From a virus: DNA of 43,019 bases. Position 1 is the stretch's first letter, and each line of letters opens with the position of its first letter. Shown piece by piece: positions 5,758 to 13,226 of this stretch. A program made the translations under genes and the position numbers. Below the pieces are notes generated by a model. The model made no database searches. It was not told the DNA's origin and saw only the letters and a program-made list of their open reading frames with translations. The stretch is taken from IMG/VR virus record IMGVR_UViG_3300042914_002314, positions 1 to 43,019 of that record; one strand, 5' to 3'.

Positions 5758-7498
5758 ATCCAATATCACGTAAAATTTTTTCATACTCGGCAGCGACATC
5801 CGCATTAAGATGTGGTTTGATTACATTCCAATCTTGCTCACCGATTCTTAAATCATAAATTTCTTGCCCTCTAGATTTACCATAACGATTCACATCTTGA
5901 AAACTTGCACTCCAATTTCGTATTGGTTCTCCCGGTTTTAAGCCACTCAATTGTCTCATTCTTTCCATAGCACCTCTACTAAAAGGATTTCCACCTCTTA
6001 CAAAGATTTCACTTTCCGGTGGCATTTGTTTTCCATCTTTAATTTTTCTTTGAAATACTCTCGTATTAAAAGTTGCTCTAGATTCACCACTTGCTGCTGA
6101 AAGAACCTCTTTTGGAACAAGAGGAACCGTTCCGGTACCCCAATAATTTGGAGTTTTTTTCCCTGGTGTTCTTATAAATGCTTGAGGCATTGTAGGTGTT
6201 CCAGCAACAAATTTTGTTAATATTGTTTGATTGGCTGATTGTTGTGGAGACAATTTTGAAGGGTCGCTTATTGTGCGTACACCGGGTGCAATTTGTTTTG
6301 TTTGTTCTCTGAACCTTCGATTTAAACCCTTCAACGCTTCAATTGGTGCGCCAGATCGCAACCCTTTCATTAAATCTTGATATTCAGGCAATCCAGCAAT
6401 TAATTCATGTGGTTCATCACCGGGATAAATTCTTCTTCCACGATCTGCGTCAACTTGTTTTGCATCAACTTCTTGAAAATCTCCATCGGGAGTCCAAAGA
6501 TATGCATCTGTTCCGTGTTTGGCAACTGGTTTGTCTGCTTGTTTTTGTGCTATTTCAATAGATTTATCTACAACATCAGATTGAATCCCTGCGTGTTTTA
6601 TTGCATTACTAAGATTGGAAATATTTGCAACAATTTGAGCAAATCTTTCACCTGATTCACCTCTAGTGACCTTCCCATCATTATCGGTTTCATTACCTCT
6701 CCTTAGAGCATCCAAAGCAGCTCGGAATGGTTCTGTAAAATCTCTTTGTTCACTCAAAATAGATAATCCTTCTAAATTAAACTCTTCCATAAAACTTTTT
6801 TCTTTGTACGGTACAAAGAAAATTTCACCACTTGATTCATCACGAACTGCCATTTTACCTTCTTTGTTTCTTCTTTGGAAACGCTGAAGATATCTTTTTG
6901 TTGGACTATCTGGCAAATGTCTCCATGTCTTTGATTGTTTAAATGCTTTAAATTCTTGAGATGGAACACTAAACATTTCAACATTGGCGAACATGTTAAC
7001 CGGTTGACTTCTAGTAAGTATTTCACCTAAACGAGGATCATAACCAGATACATTTCCTTTATTTGCCTCTGGAGCCTCCGCTGGTGTGCCCAACTCTCCA
7101 GGATTCGAACCAGTTGACATAGCACCAGTACCAATATCTTCAAGCAACTCTATAAAACTTACAGTATTATCACTGTTTAATATTACATGTGCTTCAATAA
7201 GACATATTAATTGTTCTTGTGTTATTCCAATTTTTTCAATTTCTTCTGAAAATAATTGCATTATAGAAGAAACATTGGTGAGTCTACTTTTTGTTAATCC
7301 TGGTGGAAGATCTTCAAAGATTTTTTTTAACTTTATTACAAAATACTCAAAGTCATCTAAAGAACCTTCATTTGAAATTATATTTCCACTTTCATCAATT
7401 AAACCATTACTGTATGCACTCAATGCAGTATAAGGAGCACTTATAGCATTTGCAAACTTATAAAAATAGAATGAAGGTATATACTGAATATGGTTCAT
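5756..7498 (-). CDS. Large unrecognised protein, probably virion structural
   Basis: This encodes 580 residues from MNHIQYIPSFYFYKFANAIS. Residues 1-125 are ordered and helical (DDFEYFVIKLKKIFEDLPPG; QEQLICLIEAHVILN). A Gly/Pro/Ala linker follows (TGSNPGELGTPAEAPEANKG), and then a basic mid-region and a charged C-terminus. No enzyme motif was found. The N-terminus overlaps the end of the upstream gene by 41 bases in another frame. The spacing ACTAAATA-ATTTAG-ATG before the start is identical in its last 11 bases to that before the 11964 gene, which suggests a shared promoter/start module. A structural role is inferred from size and neighbours. Confidence 0.75.
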   Translation of the reverse strand: MNHIQYIPSFYFYKFANAISAPYTALSAYSNGLIDESGNIISNEGSLDDFEYFVIKLKKIFEDLPPGLTKSRLTNVSSIMQLFSEEIEKIGITQEQLICLIEAHVILNSDNTVSFIELLEDIGTGAMSTGSNPGELGTPAEAPEANKGNVSGYDPRLGEILTRSQPVNMFANVEMFSVPSQEFKAFKQSKTWRHLPDSPTKRYLQRFQRRNKEGKMAVRDESSGEIFFVPYKEKSFMEEFNLEGLSILSEQRDFTEPFRAALDALRRGNETDNDGKVTRGESGERFAQIVANISNLSNAIKHAGIQSDVVDKSIEIAQKQADKPVAKHGTDAYLWTPDGDFQEVDAKQVDADRGRRIYPGDEPHELIAGLPEYQDLMKGLRSGAPIEALKGLNRRFREQTKQIAPGVRTISDPSKLSPQQSANQTILTKFVAGTPTMPQAFIRTPGKKTPNYWGTGTVPLVPKEVLSAASGESRATFNTRVFQRKIKDGKQMPPESEIFVRGGNPFSRGAMERMRQLSGLKPGEPIRNWSASFQDVNRYGKSRGQEIYDLRIGEQDWNVIKPHLNADVAAEYEKILRDIG

Positions 7499-7880
7499 CT
7501 AAATTATTTAGTTTTTGAATACGGGGATCTGTATTAATTTTATGATATTGTGCTTCTGGTATATTAGTAATTTTATATTCTAAAAATACTAAAAAAGATT
7601 TTAGATAAGAATGCAATTTTGGCTCTAACTTAAAAAAAAGTATTCTCGCTGAATTTTCTTCACCAAAAACATTTTTTAAAATGATGATATGATTTAATAT
7701 CAATCGTTCTCTTATGGATTTTATAGTTTTATATTTGTGAATTTTTTGAATTAATCTTTTAACGTATTTTACACGTTTTAAATCATCAATAAATTCTGTT
7801 TTCCCAGAACAATGAGAATTAAAATAATTCTTTTGACAGAAATTAATAAAATTAATCTCAGTTAAAGAATCTTTCTCCAT
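7458..7880 (-). CDS. Conserved helical phage protein of unknown function
   Basis: This is 140 residues from MEKDSLTEINFINFCQKNYF. Upstream ATGs at 7913 and 7934 lie inside the preceding gene, so the ATG at 7880, seven bases after that gene's stop, is chosen. The core (RERLILNHIIILKNVFGEEN followed by SARILFFKLEPKLHSYLKSF) resembles a short protein I recall as common in T4-like aquatic phages near head and neck genes. That is recollection rather than a search result. It is predicted all-alpha, without catalytic motifs, and its last 41 bases overlap the following gene. Confidence 0.7.
   Translation of the reverse strand: MEKDSLTEINFINFCQKNYFNSHCSGKTEFIDDLKRVKYVKRLIQKIHKYKTIKSIRERLILNHIIILKNVFGEENSARILFFKLEPKLHSYLKSFLVFLEYKITNIPEAQYHKINTDPRIQKLNNLDEPYSVYTFILFL
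7505..7512 (-). promoter_or_regulatory. Possible late box ACTAAATA
   Basis: ACTAAATA then ATTTAG then the ATG at 7498. The box lies inside the end of the upstream gene. It differs from TATAAATA at the first two positions, but it shares the downstream string TAAATAATTTAGATGAAC with the 11964 start. Weak on its own. Confidence 0.35.
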
Positions 7881-7887
7881 ATTTTTT

Positions 7888-8421
7888 TCAGTGCATACAA
7901 CCACAATTTTCATCAGAACCCATATCTGGCACAATTACCATTTGAACTTTACGAAGAGAATTAGGTTGCTTTATTACAGTTGCTAATAGTTTTAATCCAT
8001 GACCCATCTTTTCAGATATGCCATCACCTTGGCTAAAACCAGTTTTATTTACATCTTGATATGGATTTTGACCATATACTCCAATGTAAGGACTACCGTA
8101 TTGATATAATTTATATGAATTTTCGCCGTCTTGTAGAGAAGACTTATATTCAAAATCTAAACCAAAGTGATTTAATTTTTCTTTTACTGTTGATAAGATG
8201 CTATCTGGATCAATATAATCTCTCTGACTTAATCCAAAAAGAAGTGCATTGATTGCATCAATTGATCGTGGAAGTTTAAGATTAAAAGTGCCCTTATCTG
8301 TTAAGGGACTTGGCATTCTTGGTGCTTGTGGATCACCGATGAATAAACCACCACCAAAGGTTTGCTCACCTGAATTTTCATTTATTGGTTCGATTTTTTT
8401 AAGTAATTGTTTGAATTTCAT
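7888..8421 (-). CDS. Unrecognised protein, probably virion-associated
   Basis: This is 177 residues from MKFKQLLKKIEPINENSGEQ. It has a Gly/Pro-rich N-terminal part (GGGLFIGDPQAPRMPSP), then a helix-rich centre (RSIDAINALLFGLSQRDYID), a beta-rich part with aromatic residues (YKLYQYGSPYIGVYG), and a C-terminal tail ending CGCMH. No recognised fold. The basic, helical N-terminus MKFKQLLKK resembles those of neighbouring structural genes (MNFKDLLNLLEQK at 11964), possibly a shared sorting or scaffold-interaction signal; that is speculative. A purine-rich Shine-Dalgarno (AGAGAAG) lies between the late box and the ATG. Confidence 0.75.
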   Translation of the reverse strand: MKFKQLLKKIEPINENSGEQTFGGGLFIGDPQAPRMPSPLTDKGTFNLKLPRSIDAINALLFGLSQRDYIDPDSILSTVKEKLNHFGLDFEYKSSLQDGENSYKLYQYGSPYIGVYGQNPYQDVNKTGFSQGDGISEKMGHGLKLLATVIKQPNSLRKVQMVIVPDMGSDENCGCMH

Positions 8422-8432
8422 GGCTTCTCTTT

Positions 8433-8440
8433 TATTTAGA
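8433..8440 (-). promoter_or_regulatory. Late-type promoter box TCTAAATA
   Basis: TCTAAATA, an 11-base leader containing AGAGAAG, then the ATG at 8421. The box sits immediately beyond the stop of the upstream gene (8441), in an intergenic position. Confidence 0.5.
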
Positions 8441-9592
8441 TCAATTAAATTTTCTTTGTTTTATTAAATTAAACAAATCTGGATCGTATTTTTTATCTTT
8501 AAGGCTGTTGTAAATTTCTTCGGCAATGCTTTCAGACACTGCTTTCCATTTACCACCCTTACTCTTATAGCATTTAGCAGCCCATGCATTGGCATAAGCA
8601 CTTGGATAAACATCAAATTTTTGTTTTGCTTGTGCGATACAGGAACTCCATTTTTTTGGATCTTTAGCTTTATTTTTCTTTCCTTCTTCCAAGCACTCTA
8701 GTTCCTCTTTTAACATAGAACTAACCGGCGTGGCACTCCATGTTTTGCAAGCCCAATATCTTGCTTTCCAACGAGGACCAGGGTTATCACAGTTATGACG
8801 GGCACGGAAGTTCTTTCTGCGTGCTGGGTCATCCCGCTTGATTTCCATGTTGGGATCACCGAAGTTTACCTTAACAACATTGCCCTTATCATTTTTTACA
8901 TAAACTTTATACTTCTTAACATCACCGCGCATTATCTTGTTGAGTTTAACTTTTTTACCTTCAGATTCATATATTTCGATTTTATCACCAAATTCATTGA
9001 ATGCTGCTTCTTCTAAATTATCTAAAAATCCCATAACAGTATCTTTAGAAAAGTTTTCAGTAATGAATTCTCCGTCTTCATTTGTCATTACAACTAGTAA
9101 ATTATCATTAGACTCTTCTATATAATCGATATCAAATACTTCTCCAGATTCATTAATTATAAGATCACATGGAAGTAGTTCCCATGCTTCTATTGGAGTA
9201 AAATTCATTTGAAAAACATTTGAATGGCTTTCAACGATAAAGGTGTCATATGTTTCCTTTATATCAGTAACACCAGTCTTTACAAATACTGGCTTTTTTC
9301 CTTTTCCTTTTATAGATCCCTTTTTACCACGGCCTGCTTTCTTTTGAGCAGATCTCTTGCGACGAACAAATGATGCAATGCCACCCTTTCCTAGTTTATC
9401 GGCCTTCTGACGGCTTAGACAAGCGGAGTAGGCATCTCCCTCATCTGCATCACCACACTTACCAACACGCTCTCCCTTGGTATTATAACGATCCCAGCCG
9501 GGGCCACCACCAGCAGATTCCTTATTGAACCACTTACCTAAACCGGAGCGTTCAAAGACTTTTTCAACTAGTAATTTTGTCTTGCGGTTCAT
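8441..9592 (-). CDS. Multi-domain basic phage protein with two Cys-containing small domains
   Basis: This is 383 residues from MNRKTKLLVEKVFERSGLGK. The frame also allows a TTG at 9601, but the ATG at 9592 forms a TAATG junction with the upstream gene. An N-terminal module (KWFNKESAGGGPGWDRY, GKCGDADEGDAYSACLS) is followed by a Lys/Arg/Gly-rich stretch (QKKAGRGKKGSIKGKGKKP). The centre is acidic (about 120-220). A conserved-looking module contains KVYVKNDKGNVVKVNFGDPN and RRKNFRARHNCDNPGPRWKA, and a C-terminal module contains AQAKQKFDVYPSAYANAWAA. I recall similar modules in other phage and virus proteins of unknown function (DUF5872-like), without certainty. A virion or head-associated role is inferred. 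Confidence 0.75.
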   Translation of the reverse strand: MNRKTKLLVEKVFERSGLGKWFNKESAGGGPGWDRYNTKGERVGKCGDADEGDAYSACLSRQKADKLGKGGIASFVRRKRSAQKKAGRGKKGSIKGKGKKPVFVKTGVTDIKETYDTFIVESHSNVFQMNFTPIEAWELLPCDLIINESGEVFDIDYIEESNDNLLVVMTNEDGEFITENFSKDTVMGFLDNLEEAAFNEFGDKIEIYESEGKKVKLNKIMRGDVKKYKVYVKNDKGNVVKVNFGDPNMEIKRDDPARRKNFRARHNCDNPGPRWKARYWACKTWSATPVSSMLKEELECLEEGKKNKAKDPKKWSSCIAQAKQKFDVYPSAYANAWAAKCYKSKGGKWKAVSESIAEEIYNSLKDKKYDPDLFNLIKQRKFN

Positions 9593-11964
9593 TACTTCCA
9601 ATCCTTATCTTGTTTCTCGCCTTTTGAGTGGCCATTGTCTGATCTATTTTCCGATTTATTGCGAACTCGTAAATTATTTATGCCATTAGAACCACCATGT
9701 CTTAAGGCTTTTTTATGATCTATGTCTTTCCCATCACCTTTTTTAACACGGCCCTTTTTTATCATTTGCTCACGCGCTTTAGTTCTTTTGGCACGCTCTT
9801 TTCTTTGTTTTGGTTTGCCATGATAATTTCTATATTCCATGGCATAATTTCTTTTCTTTGCTTCTTGTAATTGTTTTTCTCTTTGATTTAAAACTGCCAT
9901 CAACATTTCTGGAAAGGCAATGGCACGGGAAGAAACTTGATGAAAAATATTTTTTAAAGTGCCATTGTCTTCAGTTAATATCCCAGGTTGTACTAGTGCA
10001 GCAGCTTCAGCATCTGTTAATAACTTTGAATTCAATAATGAAGAAAGAATAAAATTATTTGTAAGAGATTCTGTTAAGAGATAATTTATAAACAAAACTG
10101 CATTTTCATTTACAAATGTTTTTAGTGTATCTGTTTTTTCAACTGGTATTTTTATTGTTTTACCATTGATTCTTACATAATTGTATTGTATAGTGTTTAG
10201 ATCAGATGTTTTAAATCCTGGTATCAAACTTACATTTATATCAAAATCCATATTATTAGCAATATAGTCCATAGCAATTTGAACTGGATTTATATTGTCT
10301 TTTGATACGAATAAAGAATTTAAATCTAACTCTTGTTTTTGTTCTACAACAGTTGCAAATCTTCTAGTTATCTCTGATTGACTATCTTGCCTTTGTTTAA
10401 TATTATCTTTTGATGTGATTGTAGAAGATGATTTAACAGAGACAGATGCTGATTTTGCAATTTCATCAAAATATTCGTCACTCATTGGAAATATTCCATT
10501 TTGTGTAACTAAGTGTGTTGGTGACTCTTCTGGCTTCTTCAACATATCACCACGATAATATGTTTTTAAAATATTTTTCACGAATACATCACTAAACTCA
10601 GAAATTTTATTTTGGGCATTTTTAAATAACGAAGGAGCAGATTTTGTTATCTCTTGTTGATAACCATCTAATGATGCCAATTTATTTACTTTTCCATTTT
10701 CATCAAATAGTTTACCGATTTCTCTTCCTTCACTATCTGTTAGACTTACATTTTCTAACTGAGAAGCCAATTGCGGGTTATTTTGAATGGCTGATATTGC
10801 TTCTTTAGAAAGCAACATAGTTGAAAACTTTGATCCAACCGTAGATATTGTTTGAGCAAACTTAGAAAATTTTGGATCTTTTTCTAAATTTGTGGTGGAC
10901 AAAGCTGTAGCCAAAGAATTTTTAATTAATCCTCTAAAAGACTTACTGCTTTGATCAAATTTATCTGTGGTTAGGGAAAACTCACCACCAGCAGATATAT
11001 TGAATTTATAGTTCCCACATTCCATATCCACGTTACCTTCCGCAAATATGGTCTTTGAACCACTTTCAACGCTTGCAACAAGATTTTGAATGCACGCTTC
11101 ACCAATTTGTGAAAGAATTTTTTTGGCTTGTTCAAAGGCGTTTTTAGTGAAATCTAATGCATTTGGAGCAATTGCTGTATAAGATTCAAGTTCTTGTTCT
11201 CCAGCGCCAGCCTTTATCTTGGCCAAAAATATCAATGCATTCAATACTTGTTGATTATAAGATGCTGTAGATAGTGGATTGATTCCAAACTTATTGGCTA
11301 ATGCCTCAAAGGTCATAGAATCAAAACTACTGTTTGTCGGTGGATTTCTTACCATTTTGAAATACTCTTGACGCATTTCAAATGGAATTTGATTTAATTG
11401 CTCAGGAGTCATCTGAGTCATCAACTCAAAGATATCTTGTTTAGATAATTTCTTTGCTTCTTTTTGCTGAGGTTTTCCCTCAGCCCCCTCGGATTCAGAA
11501 TCTTGTGACTGTGTTACCTTTTTATCTGTTTCTTTTCCAGAAATTTTACCTTTATCGGTTTTCTTGGATTCTTTTTCTCTTACATTTCCAAACAAAAGTT
11601 TTGATGCACCTGTTTGTTCAAACTTTGGATCACCCGTCAATGCACGGGCTTCTTCCATAGTCATACTTTCATTTTTATTAATTTTTTGATGCTTACTCTT
11701 ATCAAATGAATCCTTGAAGATAAGTTGAACTCTTCCAGATGGTGTTTTTACTGCGATTACTTCTTTAATGAGTTGGTCTTTTGACCTACGCTCTCTTGGA
11801 ATTTGTCTAGCACGCTCTTTGCGCTTTCTTTCTGCATCTTTTTGCTTATCGGTGGCAGAAGAAGACTTTATCTTATCCTTTTCCATGGCTTCACCAGTAG
11901 TACGGAAAGAATCGGCTGTAGAACGCTTTTGTTCCAATAAATTTAGTAGATCTTTGAAGTTCAT
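9592..11964 (-). CDS. Large probable virion protein with a C-terminal HNH-like domain
   Basis: This encodes 790 residues from MNFKDLLNLLEQKRSTADSF. Residues 1-190 are very basic and charged (RKRKERARQIPRERRSKDQ), low in complexity and probably disordered. A long helical and mixed body runs to about residue 700. The last 80 residues resemble compact HNH domains found in phage proteins: YRNYHGKPKQRKERAKR, then GDGKDIDHKKALRHGGSNG and INNLRVRNKSENRS. These give the D-H, N and N/H positions, with no zinc-binding Cys pairs. Whether the nuclease is active is unknown. The late box CATAAATA ends six bases before the ATG. A structural or co-packaged role is inferred from the large body and the operon. 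Confidence 0.75.
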   Translation of the reverse strand: MNFKDLLNLLEQKRSTADSFRTTGEAMEKDKIKSSSATDKQKDAERKRKERARQIPRERRSKDQLIKEVIAVKTPSGRVQLIFKDSFDKSKHQKINKNESMTMEEARALTGDPKFEQTGASKLLFGNVREKESKKTDKGKISGKETDKKVTQSQDSESEGAEGKPQQKEAKKLSKQDIFELMTQMTPEQLNQIPFEMRQEYFKMVRNPPTNSSFDSMTFEALANKFGINPLSTASYNQQVLNALIFLAKIKAGAGEQELESYTAIAPNALDFTKNAFEQAKKILSQIGEACIQNLVASVESGSKTIFAEGNVDMECGNYKFNISAGGEFSLTTDKFDQSSKSFRGLIKNSLATALSTTNLEKDPKFSKFAQTISTVGSKFSTMLLSKEAISAIQNNPQLASQLENVSLTDSEGREIGKLFDENGKVNKLASLDGYQQEITKSAPSLFKNAQNKISEFSDVFVKNILKTYYRGDMLKKPEESPTHLVTQNGIFPMSDEYFDEIAKSASVSVKSSSTITSKDNIKQRQDSQSEITRRFATVVEQKQELDLNSLFVSKDNINPVQIAMDYIANNMDFDINVSLIPGFKTSDLNTIQYNYVRINGKTIKIPVEKTDTLKTFVNENAVLFINYLLTESLTNNFILSSLLNSKLLTDAEAAALVQPGILTEDNGTLKNIFHQVSSRAIAFPEMLMAVLNQREKQLQEAKKRNYAMEYRNYHGKPKQRKERAKRTKAREQMIKKGRVKKGDGKDIDHKKALRHGGSNGINNLRVRNKSENRSDNGHSKGEKQDKDWK

Positions 11965-11970
11965 CTAAAT

Positions 11971-11978
11971 TATTTATG
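11971..11978 (-). promoter_or_regulatory. Late promoter box CATAAATA
   Basis: CATAAATA-ATTTAG-ATG at the start of the 790-residue gene: seven of eight matches to TATAAATA, in the short intergenic gap. The six-base gap predicts a leaderless transcript. Confidence 0.55.
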
Positions 11979-11984
11979 ATAATT

Positions 11985-12563
11985 TTAGGTCTCCAAAGGA
12001 TTATACAATTTTAAATTTTTATAACTTTTTGCCTTCCCAGTTGCTACTTTATAAAGATTACTGCTGCACAACCCATTGTCCTTGCAAAATTGAAAAATAT
12101 TATCTATGTAAAATACTTCTTTGGTCACTATATTTTGAAATGTAGCACCGTTATAAGATTTTATCTTTATTTTCTTTTTCTCTTTTTCTTTTATGTTGGA
12201 GCCCACCCCTTCCTTTACGGCTCGTATTTCTACAGCAGTCCAGCCTTTATATGTTTTTCTTTTTCCATTCAATAATTCACAAATTTTTACTGGAGTTAAA
12301 CCATGCTTGTTTCCAAATTCAGTCATGCTTTCAAAAAATACTTTTTCTTGGGTATCTACCCTTTTTAGCCAATACCCATTTTTTTCAGTTACAGGAGATC
12401 TCCATTTCCAAGTTCTACCATCTCTGTAAAAAGATCCACCATGTTTTGAAATAAATTGATCTCTTAAAATTTTTGCCTTTGAATTATCATTCATCATTAA
12501 CCAGATTCTTGAACCGGGTCTGTTAACTTCATCTGTTTCAGTTCTGATGTTATGAATTTCCAT
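11985..12563 (-). CDS. IENR/NUMOD-type DNA-binding protein without a nuclease domain
   Basis: This is 192 residues from MEIHNIRTETDEVNRPGSRI. Two copies of a short helix-turn-helix-like motif, of the kind found in intron-encoded (homing) nucleases, are visible. The first is at residues 73-109 (FESMTEFGNKHGLTPVKICE then LLNGKRKTYKGW) and the second at 148-184 (FQFCKDNGLCSSNLYKVATG then KAKSYKNL). No GIY-YIG, HNH or LAGLIDADG motif is present, so it may be a solitary DNA-binding remnant or a regulator. The start overlaps the upstream exonuclease gene by 14 bases with AAGGAA before the ATG. Its place among structural genes suggests insertion with its neighbour. Confidence 0.65.
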   Translation of the reverse strand: MEIHNIRTETDEVNRPGSRIWLMMNDNSKAKILRDQFISKHGGSFYRDGRTWKWRSPVTEKNGYWLKRVDTQEKVFFESMTEFGNKHGLTPVKICELLNGKRKTYKGWTAVEIRAVKEGVGSNIKEKEKKKIKIKSYNGATFQNIVTKEVFYIDNIFQFCKDNGLCSSNLYKVATGKAKSYKNLKLYNPLET

Positions 12564-13212
12564 TGGATTCCTTATATTTTTTTATTATTTTATGCAATTC
12601 TTTTACATATCTAATTGGTTTATCTTCAAATACTTGTCTTATACCATCTTCACAAGCAATTAAAATTGCAAAATTATCTATTTTAATTCCAGTCCTCTCT
12701 TGAAACATTAATGAATATGCTGTTGCTTGTGTAAAATAATTGTCTACGTGGCTTTTTTTCTTTTCTTTGCTGCTGGCTTTAAAATCTATTATTGATAATT
12801 TACCATCGTATTCTGCAATACAATCAGTACGACCAGCAAGCCCAACAGTTTTTGACCAAAGGGCTGTTTCTAATGCTAGAATGTTATCAATTTTATCAAG
12901 TTCTGGTTTTAATAATAAAAATAAAGCCTTATTTCCTGGTAACATATTCTCTAAGTCTATCGGTTCATTTCTCAAATAGGATTCAATCGTGCTATGAAAT
13001 TTTGTACCACGAACTGTAACCCTTTTGCTTTCTTCTGGATTCTTTTCTCGCCATTCAGCAAAAAATTGTTTTTTCTCAAATCCAGTAACAGTTGTTACAC
13101 TAGGAAATACACCACCGGGAGTAGAATAAAAACGTTTTCCGTCTACTTCTACTTCTTTAATTTCGGATTTTATATCGATGAATTTATGATTAAAAGTTTT
13201 AAATGTACACAC
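12550..13212 (-). CDS. PD-(D/E)XK exonuclease (RecB/Cas4/MGME1-like)
   Basis: This is 220 residues, probably a single-strand DNA exonuclease acting in replication or recombination. The motif order fits the PD-(D/E)XK superfamily: H73 and E77 (GTKFHSTIE), E115 (ALETALWS), D130 (GLAGRTD), D143-x-K145 (IIDFKAS) and Q162 (TQATAYS). This layout, with GT-x-x-H and LAGRTD-x(12)-DFK, resembles MGME1-like nucleases found in T4-like phages. The chosen start is a GTG at 13212; no ATG is available and no Shine-Dalgarno is visible. An AT-rich string (ATATAATATATTATA) lies just before it and could contain a -10 element. It overlaps the IENR-type gene and may have entered with it. Confidence 0.75.
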   Translation of the reverse strand: MCTFKTFNHKFIDIKSEIKEVEVDGKRFYSTPGGVFPSVTTVTGFEKKQFFAEWREKNPEESKRVTVRGTKFHSTIESYLRNEPIDLENMLPGNKALFLLLKPELDKIDNILALETALWSKTVGLAGRTDCIAEYDGKLSIIDFKASSKEKKKSHVDNYFTQATAYSLMFQERTGIKIDNFAILIACEDGIRQVFEDKPIRYVKELHKIIKKYKESNGNS

Positions 13213-13226
13213 TATAATATATTATA

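Noticed and set aside
9675-9682. CATAAATA on the minus strand
   Set aside because: It lies inside the HNH-like tail of the 790-residue gene, where conserved protein sequence explains it. It could drive the 9592 gene with a leader of about 80 bases, but there is no other support.
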